Shown: positions 1 through 11,660, numbered from the stretch's first letter. The stretch is DNA of 64,000 nt from Dastarcus helophoroides (GCA_028583605.1 CM053331.1:2998001-3062000), one strand, 5' to 3'. A program made the numbers and translations. The notes: a model not told the origin generated them from the sequence alone.

Positions 1-1130
1 CTAGAAAATAGTCAAAGTTTGAGAAAAATATAAGTCGAAATTCCGAGAAAAAAGTCGAAATTTGAGAAAAAAGTCGAAATTTCTGGAAAAATAATCAACA
101 TTTTGAATTTAAAGCCTAAATTTCGAGAAAAATGTCGACATTTCGATATTAAGGTTAAAATTTCGAGTAAAAAGTCGATATTTGAGAAAAAAAGTCTAAA
201 ACTAAGAAAAAAACAAAATTTAGAGAAAAAAGTTAAACTTTTCAGATTAAGGCCGAAATTTCGACGAAAAAGTCGAAATTTGAAAATAACGTCGAAATTT
301 CGATAAAAAGTCGAAATTTCGAAGTATTTCGAGCAAAAATTCGAAATTTGAGAAGAACGTCGAAATTTCGAAAAAAAGTACAAATTTCGAAATATTTCGA
401 GCAAAAAGACGAAATTTCGAGAAAAAAGTCGAGATTTGCGAAAAAAGTCGAAATTTCGATAAAAAAAAGGTCGAAATTTTGAGTATAAAGTCGAAATTTT
501 GAGAGAAATGTCGAACTTTTGAGAAAAATGTCGAAATTTTGATATTAAGGCCAAAATTTCGAGAAAGAAGTCGAAATTTAAGAAAAAAAAAACGAAATTT
601 CGAGAAAAAGGCAAAATTTCGAGAAAAAAATCAAATTTAGAGAAAAAAGTCAACATTTCGAAAAAAAAGTCGAAATTTTAAGAAATAGACTCAAAATTTA
701 AGAAAAAAATCTAAATTTCGAGAAAATAGTCGAAATTTCGAGCTTAAAATCGAAATTTGAGAAAAAAAGTTGAAATTTCCTAAAATGACATTTTTTCAAT
801 CGATATCTTTTCTACGCCTTTGTAACATTTCAAAAAAGTGAAAATTTTCAGAAAAAAGTCAAAATTTCCAAAAAGAGTCGAAATTTTGAGAAAAAAGTCT
901 AAATTTGAGAAAAAAGTCGAAGTTTGAGAAAATCGAAATTTCTAAACACAACATTTTTTTTAAATCGATGTCCTATCTACGCCTTTGTAAGATTTTCGAT
1001 TTAAAAATTGACATTTCAACTTTTTTTTAGAAATTTCGACTTTAAACACCAAATTTCGACGTTCGACGAAATTTTCACATTAAAGTCGAAATTTTGACTT
1101 TAATCTCGGGATATAAAGAAGAAAAAATCA
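1..1130. repeat. Short-period GTCGAAATTT repeat tract
   Basis: The tract is a loose tandem array of roughly 19-21 bp units with the core GTCGAAATTTCGAG followed by an A run, densest at 1-780. A second unit, containing ATCGAT then CTACGCCTTTGTAA, recurs at about 797-828, 963-990 and, diverged, 1155-1182. The long reading frames on both strands are produced by the repeat (low-complexity Lys/Phe/Ser/Arg) and are not genes. The same core word recurs in the right half of the hAT-type element (25-26.6 kb) and at 35.6-36.1 kb. Confidence 0.8.
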
Positions 1131-1379
1131 ACATTCCGTGATAATTTTTTTTCAAATTGATGTTCTTTCTACTCTCTTGCAATTTTTACTTAAAAAAAAA
1201 AGTCGATTCTTGGTCGGTGATAAGTTAAATACGTAAACTCAAAATAGATATTAGGAAATTTTTCCTTGGTAAGTTTCACGTTTTTATTTGTCAAATTTAA
1301 ATAATGCTAAGGTCACTAGATTTTATTCTTCACTTTTACTAATTAACAAAATGAAAAAAAAAAAAAAATAAAAGAAACG
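1131..1379. other. AT-rich stretch, nothing recognised
   Basis: There is an A homopolymer near 1354-1368 and otherwise no gene, TE end or tandem repeat that I can identify. Confidence 0.5.
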
Positions 1380-1490
1380 AATACGTAAAAGTAATTGATG
1401 TATGTTCTTATATTTTCTGAAGAGTGGGAGGGGGGGGAGTTGGACACCCCCCCCCCCCCGAACGAAAATCCTGGCTACGTGCCTGCTTAG
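1380..1490 (-). mobile_element. Fragment of a DNA-transposon-like terminus
   Basis: Read on the minus strand, the segment begins GCACGTAGCCAGGATTTTCG and runs into a 13-base G tract (C run 1447-1459 on plus) and then a second run of opposite composition near 1430-1437. A CGTAGCCA word next to a C/G homopolymer also occurs at the right end of the hAT-type element at 26.7 kb, so this may be a related terminus. No matching second end or target duplication was found, so it is a fragment. The assignment is inference. Confidence 0.35.
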
Positions 1491-1786
1491 AATGCAACAG
1501 TCACGCAACAGATTTGATGTTCTAAGTTTAAATTCTCAATTCTTAGAACTGTAAGTTCGAAATCTTCAAAAAAAACTTAAATCTTTAGATTAAAGTGCAA
1601 ATTTTAAGTTTTTGTATTGTAACGAAATGTTAATTATAAAATTTAGTACGTAAGAAAATTTTCTAGAAAGATCTGATTAGGGAAAGCGGCCGCGATAATA
1701 AAGCAAACGGCAGATGAGCGTTCCAGAAATTTCGGCAAACGATAAGCCTTATTTGCTGGATTTTTCTAGAACCTGGGAGCCAAAAC

Positions 1787-1822
1787 TATATAAGGTGGTC
1801 GCTTTTCCCTCGAGTCAGTCAG
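1787..1822 (+). promoter_or_regulatory. LTR core promoter (TATA plus initiator)
   Basis: TATATAAG at 1787-1794 is followed by AGTCAGTCAG at 1813-1822, a spacing typical of arthropod TATA/Inr promoters (transcription start within TCAGT). The same arrangement is kept in the sister LTR (TATAAAAG at 11,477-11,484). Confidence 0.55.
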
Positions 1823-1872
1823 AAGTCAGTCAATGTAGTTAGTGAATTAGTAGTTAGAAGTCAATAAGTGAG

Positions 1873-2032
1873 TGATGGAACGGCCTGGTCCTTGGTTATC
1901 TTCAAAAATTAAAATACAGAAACTGCTTCTCTCTGAAGATAACAGCTTGGCTGTCGAAACGCGTAAGAGCAACCTTTGTTGTCTTTTTTAATCTTTCTTG
2001 GTTTCAGGGGACAAATTCTGTATTTCAATTTT
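1873..2032. mobile_element. E element, inverted composite, nested in LTR
   Basis: A 160-bp insertion sits between two perfect copies of the 12-mer TCAATAAGTGAG (1861-1872 and 2033-2044). The sister LTR at 11.5 kb has the uninterrupted site. The insert begins with the E 5' part (GGAACGG...CTGGTCCTTGGTTATC) and then switches to the reverse complement of the E 3' part (CTCTGAAGATAACAGC, then GTCGAAACGCGT, ending TATTTCAATTT). It has no terminal inverted repeat pair of the transposase type. The 12-bp duplication suggests target-primed insertion. Confidence 0.8.
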
Positions 2033-2141
2033 TCAATAAGTGAGTTAATTATTCAGTTGTAGTGTTGCGAGTTTAGTTTGAAAATGGAGTGCTTTACAAT
2101 TCATGTATTAATCATTTCGAACCGATAGCCCTCAACAGTAT

Positions 2142-3290
2142 AATTTTCAGAATAAACACAAAATTCCTAGTGTAAAGTAAAAAATTTGAAAGGACTTTAA
2201 ACTAAAAAGTTTGGGCTTTAAATTCTCACAAAAAATTAAGTTTTGAGTTTAAAGTCAAAATTTTTGACGAACAAATGTAAAAATTTAATATTATTTTGTT
2301 ATTTTAACTGCAATTTAAACAATGAGATTATTTAATTCACAAATTGGTATTAACAAGAAAAACCATAATTCGCTGAAGTAGTTTCAATGCCATCAGCAAT
2401 CTCGCATTAATGAGCATCAGCAGCGCAATTTGTTCTTGGGCAATGTCAGTTTATAAAGTGAACGTCAAACAAAATCTCTTGTCGTTTCGCGATTGTAACA
2501 CATGTTATAGTTTCACCATCATTAACATATGCACCCAATTTGGACAAAAAAAAAAGAAAACAGTATTTCCAGACTTGGTAACATAAAAGTCACTCTAATT
2601 ATTTCTAGTCGATGTCTTCAGCTTGAATCGTATCGTGCGCATTTTAGGATAATAGAAAGACGTTGTATCGAGACAAAATGGAAATAAGTCTCTTCGAGAG
2701 TGTTCAAATTAGCGAAAAGTGCATCGCAACGGAATCGTTTTCCTTCTTTAGTTGGAAACGAACGGCGATAAAATTCGCCAACGGAGAAAAAAAAGTAATA
2801 AGCCGTGAATGATTTTATTTTAATGAAGTTGGGCGAACAAGGCAACAAATACGTTCGATTTGTTTTCCTTGAGGAAACGGATTCTTGCTTTTGTGCTCTA
2901 ATTGGAGAGCCGATGAATATTTCACGGCAAGTAGCTGTTCTCCACTTTTTATTTATAAGTTGGGAGAAGGAATGAGATCCAATATAGCGGAAATTCTCTC
3001 CGGAGCATAACATGGTTGTAGGGCCTTTTGTTTCTTTTTATTACACGCCACAATTTATCTAGAAAGGAGGTAATATAATCGAAAGTCGCTTATGCAATAA
3101 AACGCATTCTTTTGAAGTTCTCTAAGTTTGGATAATAGGAAGTTTCTCGGCGAAAGCAGTCTGCTTTTTTCAGAAACTGCAACACAAATTATATGATATT
3201 TAAACTTACGTTTAGCTATAACAAACTTCTTGGTCTTTGAAAAGGCGGCTTCTTAAATTACACTTTATTAAAATGATCTTTTTTTTATTT
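2142..3290. other. Low-copy sequence with no recognised gene
   Basis: No satellite or TE similarity is visible. The longest reading frame, 131 codons on minus at 2618-3013, has no motif I recognise, no clear homologue from memory and no splice context, so I do not call it a gene. Composition around 2600-3010 is less AT-biased than the flanking repeats, which is compatible with intronic or regulatory DNA. Confidence 0.4.
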
Positions 3291-4435
3291 TTAAGAAATG
3301 TGTGCTACAACGTTTTTCATTTTTGAAATAGGAGTAGTTGCAACAATTTTTTTAAATCTTAGGACAATATCCTCAATATACTTCATCGTAAACTGATAAC
3401 ACATCAGGATATAAGGCTTCAACAGATGCTTCCTTGAGGTTTCGAAAAAAACCGTAGGCTCCAGAATTTCAAGCAGTTGGAGGGGTTCCAAACCCTAAAG
3501 GGCGAAATGTGCCAAAAATTAACTTCTTGTTTCAATTCAGAAGTTCCTCAAATTAACCAAAATCTTCATTAAATGTTTGAAGGCTTTATTAGGACGTCAA
3601 AAATGTTATGGAAATGCTAGAAGCTTCTCAAAATGTTAAAAACTTGCTTGAGAACTCAGGAGCTTTTTTCAGCTTCTTACTTTGAGGAATCAGAGGATTT
3701 GTTAGGACATAGAAAATTTCTGTTTTTCCAGAAGTGTTCTGGAAACTTTGGAAGCTTCATCAACACACTTTCTTAGAAATTCTAGATGATTTTTAAAAAC
3801 ATCAAACAATTTTTTTGAGGCAATAAAAATTTTTAAAGACATCAGAAATTTTCCAAAGACCTTAAAGGTTCTATCAAGTTGTTAGGAGCTTCCTCAGACT
3901 TATAAACTTAGTCAAGTCGTAAGAACTTCAATAGTTTTCTTGTAACATAGATAATGTATTCAAAAAAACAAGTCTTTTGTTTTTCCAGAAGTGTTCTGGA
4001 AACTTTGGAAGCTTCATCAACACGCTTTCTTAGAAATTCTAGATGATTTTTAAAAACATCAAACAATTTTTTGAGGCAATAAAAATTTTTAAAGACATCA
4101 GAAATTGTCCAAAGACCTTAAAGGTTCTATCAAGTTGTTAGGAGCTTCCTCAGACTTATAAACTTAGTCAAGTCGTAAGAACTTCAATAGTTTTCTTGTA
4201 ACATGGAAAATGTATTCAAAAAAACAAGTTTTTTGAGACATCAAAAGGTTTTTATAAAACTAGCAGAGATACCTTCAAAAATATATTTTTTTAAAAAGTT
4301 ATTTCTCAAAATATATTTGGGTTAATAACAACTTTATTAATAGAATTATTAGCTTTCGAAAAAGTATTAGAACCTTTGTTAATACATGTGAAAGTTTCTT
4401 GGAAAGTCAGAAACTTTTAGATAAATTAGAAAGAA
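3291..4435 (-). repeat. Diverged satellite S1 tract (minus orientation)
   Basis: Diverged S1 words (AGAAGCTT, AATCAGAGGATT, GACATCAGAAATTTTC) read in the same direction as the array at 13-21 kb. It contains a clean two-copy tandem duplication with a 257-bp period, about 3723-3979 and 3980-4233. The copies differ by only a few substitutions and one or two indels, so that duplication is young. Confidence 0.7.
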
Positions 4436-4446
4436 GATTCCTCACT

Positions 4447-4800
4447 GGCCCGGTGGCCTAGTCGGTTGAGCATCGACTATTTACCATCAGCGTCCTAGGT
4501 TCGATTCTCAAGCGCGGCTTGGATATTTGTGGTCGTCTATAGGTGTCAATATAAATGTCAATATATACAACAATGTGGCGTTTGGGTTAATTATTTAAAG
4601 TAAAAAAAAAAGGTTGCTCGAGCTTAGCAAGATAACAACTTCCCCAAGGTTGACACCTGGTGCGGGCTTAAGTTCAACTCACAATACAGAGTGAACTTTT
4701 CCAAAAACAAAATTCGTAGCACTTTCGGAAGTCTCTCAGAGTATTAACCCGATTACGCGATTGATACAATCAAATTTAATAATATGAAGCAAAAAAAAAA
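4447..4800 (+). mobile_element. tRNA-derived SINE
   Basis: Positions 4447-4522 look like a tRNA gene. A box-A-like word TGGCCTAGTCGG is at 4454-4465 and a good box B, GGTTCGATTCT, at 4498-4508, with spacing typical of an internal Pol III promoter. The acceptor stem does not pair properly, so it is not a working tRNA. A body of about 190-280 bp follows, with an A-rich stretch at 4601-4612 and a terminal A run at 4791-4800. An imperfect duplication of TAGAAAGAA (before the head) and TAGAAAAAA (after the tail) may be the target site. The tail could end at the first A run instead. Confidence 0.65.
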
Positions 4801-4830
4801 TAGAAAAAACATTAAGAACAATTTTAAAAG

Positions 4831-5090
4831 ATCAGATCAGAAATGTATCAGTATCCCTAGGATTAAAATACATTTGACACAGAACCAGAAAACAGGAAAA
4901 AGAATAAAGCGCTTAACAACACTATGAAACACCACAAGCGCGCTACGGGCCTAAATATAACGAGAGAATGACCGTAATCTCCACGGATGCGATAATTAAA
5001 TATTTCTACCCTTGGCGTTGTACGGCTCCTTAGAAACGGAGCAAACCGTCCATGAAGATCTTAACTTTTACGGATCATTTACGGGTAGAC
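4831..5090 (+). repeat. Isolated, diverged S3 satellite unit
   Basis: This single unit matches the order of words in the S3 array 32 kb downstream: AGATCAGAAATGTATCAG, then AAGCGCGCTACGGGCCTAAA, ATAACGAGA, GATGCGATAATT and CTTGGCGTTGTACGGCTC. It sits directly after the SINE tail and before S1. It is old, with several indels. Confidence 0.65.
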
Positions 5091-5232
5091 ACACTTTAAC
5101 ACTGACTCAAGATTAAACCCAAACATTACATCAGAAATTTTCTAAAAAAGTCAGAATTTTTGAAAGGTCAAAATAAATTTTAAACGACGGAAAAAAATCG
5201 AAGAAATAAGAGTTTGTTAAAGATAATCAAAA

Positions 5233-5355
5233 ATTGAAACACAGAACTTGTCTCCTGAAACCAAGAAAGATTAAAAAACACAACAAAGGTTGCTCTAGGC
5301 TGCCAAGTTCTGTGTTTCAATTTTTGAAGATAACCAAGGACCAGTCCGTTTCATC
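5233..5355. mobile_element. E element, inverted composite
   Basis: A 123-bp insertion is flanked by a perfect 14-bp direct repeat AAAGATAATCAAAA (5219-5232 and 5356-5369). It runs forward through ACAGAACTTGTCTCCTGAAA, CCAAGAAAGATT and GGTTGCTCTA, then turns back to AGTTCTGTGTTTCAATTTTT and GGACCAGTCCGTTTC. It can therefore fold into a stem. Confidence 0.8.
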
Positions 5356-5379
5356 AAAGATAATCAAAATTTCAAGGAA

Positions 5380-8300
5380 AAATCAAATAATTTTTAAATT
5401 AAATAATCCATAAAAGATATATTTTAATTATAAGCTTAACATTTTGGAATCTGTTAGACATAATCAAATTTTTGAGAAAAAACTCAAAAATTTTTAAATT
5501 TGAAAAAACCAAAAATGACAGGTTTTAATTTAAGCTGAACATTTTAATGCACAGATCAAGAAATTTGGTGACCTAGCGAAGAGACTTGGTATCCATAAAA
5601 ATTTTCTGATGACTGAGAAAAGCTTTTGAGAACTCTTGAAAGCTTAGAACATTTTAAAGCAATTCTAATTGAAACACAGAACTTGTCCCCTGAAACCAAG
5701 AAAAATTAAAAAACACAACAAAGGTTGCTCTAACGCGTTTCGACAGCCAAGCTGTTATCTTCAGAGAGAAATTCTAATTCATAAACAAATTTTTTAATTT
5801 CTCAAACAAACTTCCGATTTCTTTAGAAAGTTTCTGTTGATTCAAATTTTTTACAAATTTTTTTTTATCTTCAAATATTTGGAAAAAATGTTTGATATCT
5901 TAACGATGAGATTTGATATCTACAAAAACTTTTCTTGAAAGGTTAGGACGTTTCAAAGCAATTCTGATGGATTAAAGAATTTTCTGATTTCCCTTAAAAG
6001 TTTCTAATCTTTTTAAAAAGCTCCTTGTTTTTTAAAACATTTTGATAATTCAATTTTTTTACAAATTCTCTGATGCTTTTAGATATTTGAAGAAAGCAAC
6101 TCTAATGCATAAAAGAATCTTCTGAATCTTCGAAAAAGTTTTTAATTTCTCTAGAAAACTTCTGTTTTGTTTAGAAAGCTTCTGATAATTAAAATTTTTT
6201 ACAAATTCTTTAACACTTTTAGATATTTGAAAAAAAAAATTGATAACTTAGCAATGAGTTTTGGGATCTATAAAAAGTTGTTGCTGTCTAGAAAAAGCTT
6301 CTGAAATCTCTCGAAAGCTTAGGACCTTTTAAAGCAATTCTGATGCAAAAAAGAATCTTTTGATTTTCTTAATAATTTTCCGATCATCCTAAAAAGCTTC
6401 TAATTTTCTTGGAGAGCTTCTAATGATTTAAAAATTTTTTACAAATTTTTTGATAGCTCCAGATATTTGAAGAAAACATTTGATGACTTATCGATGAGAT
6501 TTGGTATCTATAAAAAGTCTCTAATGTCTGAAAAAAGCTTCTCAGATCTCTTGAAATCTTAGAACGTTTCAAAGAAATTCTGATGCTTAAAGAAACCTTC
6601 CAATTTGCCTAAAAGACTTCTAATTTCCTTGAAAAGCTTTTGATGGTTCAAGTTTTTTACACATTCCTGCAGATATTTGGAGAAAACATTTGGGGGCTTA
6701 GCGATGAGATTTGGTACCAATAAAAATTTTCTGATGCCTGGAAAAAGCTTCTTATATCTTTTAAAAGCTTATAACATATTAAAGCAATTCTGATGCATGA
6801 AAGTATCTTTTGATTTTTCTAAAAAACTTCTAATTTTGTTAGAAAGCTTCTGATGATTAAAATTTTTCACAAATTTTTTCATACCTTTAGATCTTTGGAA
6901 AAAACTTTTAATGACTTAGCGATGAGATTTGGTATCTATTAAAAGTTTCTGATGTCTGGAAAAAGCTTCTCAGATCTCTTGAAAGCTTAGAACGTTTCAA
7001 AGAAATTCTGATGCTTAAAGAAACCTTCCAATTTGCCTAAAAGACTTCTAATTTCCTTGAAAAGCTTTTGATGGTTCAAGTTTTTTTCACATTTCTGCAG
7101 ATATTTGGAGAAAATATTTGGGGACTTAGCGATGAGATTTGGTACCAATAAAAATTTTCTGATGCCTGGAAAAAGCTTCTTATATCTTTTAAAAGCTTAT
7201 AACATATTAAAGCAATTCTGATGCATAAAAGTATCTTTTGATTTTTCTAAAAAACTTCTGATTTTGTTAGAAAGCTTCTGATGATTAAAATTTTTCACAA
7301 ATTTTTTCATACCTTTAGATCTTTGGAAAAAGCTTTTAATGACTTAGCGATGAGATTTGGTATCTATTAAAAGTTTCTGATGTCTGGAAAAAGCTTCTTA
7401 GATCTCTTGAAAGCTTAGAACGTTTCAAAGAAATTCTGATGCTTAAAGAAACCTTCCAATTTGCCTAAAAGACTTCTAATTTCCTTGAAAAGCTTTTGAT
7501 GGTTTAAGTTTTTTACACATTCCTGCAGATATTTGGAGAAAACATTTGGGGACTTAGCGATGAGATTTGGTACCAATAAAAATTTTCTGATGCCTGGAAA
7601 AAGCTTCTTATATCTTTTAAAAGCTTATAACATATTAAAGCAATTCTAATGCATGAAAGTATCTTTTGATTTTTCTAAAAAACTTCTAATTTTGTTAGAA
7701 AGCTTATGATGATTAAAATTTTTTACAAATTTTTTCATACCTTTAGATCTTTGGAAAAAACTTTTAGTGACTTAGCGATGAGATTTGGTATCTATTAAAA
7801 GTTTCTGATGTCTGAAAAAAGCTTCTGAGATCTCTCGAAAGCTAAGAACCTTTTAAAGCAATTCTGATGCATAAAACAATCTTCTGATTTTCGTAAAAAG
7901 CTTGTGATTTCTTTGGAAAGCTTCTAATAATTTAAAGTTTTTACAAATTTTCTGAAACTTTCAGATATTTGGAAAAACATTTGATGAATTAGCGATGAGA
8001 TTTGGTATCTCTTAAAAATTTCTGATGTCTGAAAAAGCTTCTGAGATCTCTTGAAAGCTTAGAACGTTTCAAAGAAATTCTGATGGATGGAGGAATCTTC
8101 TGATTTGCCTAAAAACCTTCTGATTTTCTTGAAAAGCTTCTGATGGTTCAAATTTTTTACACATTCCTTTAGATATTTGAAGAAAACCTATGTTGACTTA
8201 ACGATCAGATTTGGTACCAATAATGCAATAATGATGCATAAGAATCGTTTGATTTTTTTAAAAAGCTTTTGATTTCTTTAGAAAGCGTCTGATGACTTAA

Positions 8301-10600
8301 ATTTTTCACAAATTTTCTGCTTTCTTCAAATATTTGTAGAAAACATTTAATGACTTAAGTCATGAGATTTGGTATCTATAAAATATTTCTGATGTCTGGA
8401 AAAAGCTTCTGACGTCTCTCGAACGGTTAGAATATTTAAAAGCAATTCTGATGCATAAAACATTTTTCGGATTTCACCTAAAAGCTTCTAATTTCTTAAG
8501 AAAGCTTCTGATGGTTCAAATTATTCACAATTTTTTTAATACATTTGGATATTTGGAATAAACATTTGATGACTTAACAATGAGATTTGGTATCTATTAA
8601 AAGTTTCTGATGTCTGAAGAAAGCTTCTGAGATCTCTCAAAAGCTAAGAACGTTTTAAAGCAATTTTGATGCATAAAAGAATCTTCTGATTTTCGTAAAA
8701 AGCTTGTAATTTCTTTGGAAAGCTTCTAATAATTTAAAGTTTTCACAAATTTTCTGAAACTTTCAGATATTTGGAAAAACATTTGATGAATTAGCGATGA
8801 GATTTGGTATCTCTTAAAAATTTCTGATGTCTGAAAAAAGCTTCTGAGATCTCTTGAAAGCTTAGAACGTTTCAAAGAAATTCTGATGGATGAAGGAATC
8901 TTCTGATTTGCCTAAAAACCTTCTGATTTTCTTGAAAAGATTCTGATGGTTCAAATTTTTTACACATTCCTTTAGATATTTGAAGAAAACATATGTTGAC
9001 TTAACGATCACATTTGGTACCAATAATGCAATAATAATGCATAAGAATCGTTTGATTTCCCTAAAAAGCTTTTGATTTCTTTTGAAAGCGTCTGATGACT
9101 TAAATTTTTACAAATTTTCTGCTTTCTTCAAATATTTGTAGAAAACATTTAATGACTTAGTCATGAGATTTGGTATCTATAAAATATTTCTGATGTCTGG
9201 AAAAAGCTTCTGAGGTCTCTCGAACGGTTAGAATATTTAAAAGCAATTCTGATGCATAAAACATTTTTAGGATTTCGCCTAAGAGCTTCTAATTTCTTAA
9301 GAAAGCTTCTGATGATTTAAATTATTCACAATTTTTTTAATATATTTGGATATTTGGAATAAACATTTGATGACTTAACAATGAGATTTGGTATCAATTA
9401 AAAGTTTCTGATGTCTGAAAAAAGCTTCTGAGATCTCTCGAAAGCTAAGAACGTTTTAAAGCAATTCTGATGCATAAAAGAATCTTCTGATTTTCGTAAA
9501 AGGCTTGTGATTTTTTTTGGAAAGCTTCTAATAATTTAAAGTTTTTACAAATTTTCTGAAACTTTCAGATATTTGGAAAAACATTTGATGAATTAGCGAT
9601 GAGATTTGGTATCTCTTAAAAATTTCTGGTGTCTGAAAAAAGCTTCTGAGATCTCTTGAAAGCTTAGAACGTTTCAAAGAAATTCTGATGGATGAAGGAA
9701 TCTTCTGATTTGCCTAAAAATCTTCTGATTTTCTTGAAAAGCTTCTGATGGTTCAAATTTTTTACACATTCCTTTAGATATTTGAAGAAAACCTATGTTG
9801 ACTTAACGATCAGATTTGGTACCAATAATGCAATAATGATGCACAAGAATCGTTTGATTTCCCTAAAAAGCTTTTGATTTCCTTAGAAAGCGTTTGATGA
9901 CTTAAATTTTTTACAAATTTTCCGCTTTCTTCAAATATTTGTAGAAAACATTTAATGACTTAGCCATGAGATTTGCTATCTATAAAATATTTCTGATGTC
10001 CGGGAAAAGCTTCTGAGGTCTCTCGAACGGTTAGAATATTTAAAAGCAATTCTGATGCATAAAACATTTTTCTGATTTCGCCTAAAAGCTTCTAATTTCT
10101 TAAGAAAGCTTCTGATGATTCAAATTATTTACAATTTTTTAATACATTTGTATATTTGGAATAAACATTTGATGACTCAACAATGAGATTTGGTATTTAT
10201 AAAAAGTTTCTGTTGTCTGAGAAAAGCTTTTGATATTTCTTGAAAGCTTAGAACGTTTCAAAGCTTCCGATTTCTCTAGAAAGCTTCTGATGATTAAAAT
10301 TTTTCATAAATTGTTTATTAACGTTAGATATTTGTAGAAAACATTTGATGACTTAGCGATGAGATTTGGTATCTATAAAAAGTTTCTGATGTCTGGCAAA
10401 AGCTTCTGAGATCTTTCGAAAGCTTAGAATATTTTAAAGCAATTCTGATGCATAAAAGTATCTTTTGATTTCCCTTAAAAGCTTTTGATTGCTTTAGAAA
10501 GCTTTTGATGACCTAAATTTTTCACAAATTTGTTGATGCTTTCAGATATTTGAAGAAAATATTTGATAACTCAGCAATGTGATTTGGCATATATAAAAAA
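5380..10600 (+). repeat. Satellite S1, left arm (plus orientation)
   Basis: This is a continuous array of 200-250 bp monomers marked by GCGATGAGATTTGGTATC, TTTCTGATGTCTG, GCTTCTGAGATCTCTCGAAAG and GCAATTCTGATGCAT. Inside each monomer, CTTCTGAT recurs every 25-30 bp, suggesting an older short unit. Two higher-order forms are visible: a dimer of 428 bp (anchor GATGAG at 6921, 7349, 7777) and a longer repeat of 802-803 bp (anchor TGTTGACTTAACGATC at 8191, 8994, 9796). It is interrupted by one E copy. The array reads as the reverse complement of 13.0-21.0 kb. Confidence 0.9.
5671..5769 (+). mobile_element. E element, 5'-truncated, inside S1
   Basis: This 99-bp copy starts at GAAACACAGAACTTG and ends GTTATCTTCAGAGAG. 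It is flanked by the 10-bp direct repeat AATTCTAATT (5661-5670 and 5770-5779). Neighbouring S1 units have the empty site GCAATTCTGATGCATAAA. It lacks the GGAACGG head. Confidence 0.75.
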
Positions 10601-10800
10601 TTATATATATAATATGTAATTTGAAGACCGATCTCATTAGATCTTTGATTTCCAAATTCCAAATCTAATGAATCTTTAAATCTATTGGTCTATGATTAGA
10701 ATCCACTCTTCTAGGACTTTTCCAAAAAGCAACCGCTTTGCTAAGCGTTTGTGGTTCAACTCTAGTTAGTTCGCCTACCTATGATTCTCTGTACATGCTC
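10601..10800. repeat. Relic of the 35-kb hairpin element
   Basis: After a short AT tract, the sequence follows the hairpin element of 35.2/37.5 kb in order: CCAAATCTAATGAATCTTTA, CTATTGGTCTATGATTAGAA, TCTTCTAGGACTTTTCC, AAAGCAACCGCTTTGCTAAG and CGCCTACCTATGATT. Much of the left arm has decayed. It lies at the inner edge of the S1 left arm, close to the array inversion point. Confidence 0.6.
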
Positions 10801-11276
10801 AGAGGGCTGCATTACTGTAACCTAAATTGCGTTCAACTTGGTTACTGTATATTTTGGCAAAACAAAATAATTTTTTAACATTATTTTTATAGATTTTAAT
10901 TTCTTTTTCAATTTTAAATTCTAATTTAAAAATTTCAAAATAAAAGTTTAAACACTCTGCGGGCAAAATCAAAGTCGTCTAAAAATATCAAATTTACAAA
11001 GGTAGTTAACATTTTGGCAGGCTGAAATTTTGGAAAAAGTTAAAATTTTGAAAAGAGGTCGAAATTTTGAGTAAACATTTTTAAAAGATTTGAATTTCTT
11101 AAAGAGCCCTATTTACAAATTCGAATTTTCGGGGTAAAGTACAATTTTCAGGATGTCAGAATCTTTTTTGAACATTAGAGACTTTTCTTAGCATCAAAAT
11201 TTTTATCAAAAGAATAAAAGCCTTTTCAAGACATCAGAAACTTTTTAGTAGGTCAAAATTATTCACGAGTCATTAT
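10801..11276. repeat. AT-rich junction and diverged S1 (minus orientation)
   Basis: About 300 bp of AT-rich sequence without recognised features is followed from about 11,150 by diverged S1 in minus orientation (CTTAGCATCAAAATTTTTATC, GACATCAGAAAC). This segment plus 11,665-11,920 forms the first copy of a roughly 765-bp repeat whose second copy is near 12,300-12,700. The solo LTR split the first copy. Confidence 0.55.
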
Positions 11277-11280
11277 ATAT

Positions 11281-11660
11281 TGTAACGCAATGTAAATAGA
11301 TGAAATAGGATTTAGAATAGAATGGTAGAATTTAGTAAATAAAAAAGAGTTTCTAGAAGGAGGTAATAAGGGGAAAGCGGCCGCGATAACGAAACAAATG
11401 GCAGATAAGCGTTGCAGAAACTTTGGCAAATGATAAGCCTTATCTGCCGAAAAGTTCTAGAAGCCGGGGCCAAAACTATAAAAGGCGGTCAGCTTTCCCT
11501 CTAACTAACGTCAGTTAGTTAGAGTCAGTGTAATTAGTGAGTTAGTAGAAGTCAATAATAAGTGAGTTAATTGTCAATTGTGGTGATCAAAGTTGAGTTC
11601 AGTAATAAAGTGGGTCTTATTTGATAAGTGTAATCAATTCAAACCGATAAGCCCGTAACA
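11281..11660 (+). mobile_element. Solo LTR, Ty3/Gypsy-type, intact ends
   Basis: This 380-bp element runs from TGTAACGCAATG to AAGCCCGTAACA. It is flanked by the 4-bp target duplication ATAT (11,277-11,280 and 11,661-11,664). TATAAAAG at 11,477-11,484 and a CGTCAGTTAG/AGTCAGTG initiator region form the core promoter. AATAAA at 11,604-11,609 is a candidate polyadenylation signal. It is the same family as the LTRs at 1618-2137 and 63,926-64,000. No retrotransposon coding sequence is adjacent, so it is a solo LTR. It lies in the spacer between the two oppositely oriented S1 arrays. Confidence 0.9.

Larger units (their letters stand above)
1618..2137 (+). mobile_element. Solo LTR of a Ty3/Gypsy-type retrotransposon, interrupted
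   Basis: The element starts TGTAACG and ends CTCAACA. It is flanked by a perfect 4-bp target duplication GTAT (1614-1617 and 2138-2141). It aligns along its length with the solo LTR at 11,281-11,660: both share GCGGCCGCGATAA, the GATAAGCCTTAT segment, a TATA box (TATATAAG 1787-1794) and, 26 bp downstream, an AGTCAGTC initiator-like run at 1813. An E element with its own target duplication splits it at 1873-2032. No internal retrotransposon genes are present, so it is a solo LTR left by recombination. The family assignment rests on LTR ends, promoter layout and 4-bp duplication, not on protein. Confidence 0.85.

Noticed and set aside
12..656. 214-codon Phe/Ser/Arg-rich minus-strand protein
   Set aside because: It is a direct translation of the GTCGAAATTT short repeat.
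1323..1508. 61-codon minus frame with a Gly run
   Set aside because: It arises from the homopolymer-bearing TE terminus fragment.
2618..3013. 131-codon minus-strand protein
   Set aside because: It is the longest frame in low-copy DNA, but has no motif, conserved pattern or splice context that I can see.
4447..4522. Functional tRNA gene
   Set aside because: Boxes A and B are present but the acceptor stem does not pair, and a SINE-like body with an A tail follows.
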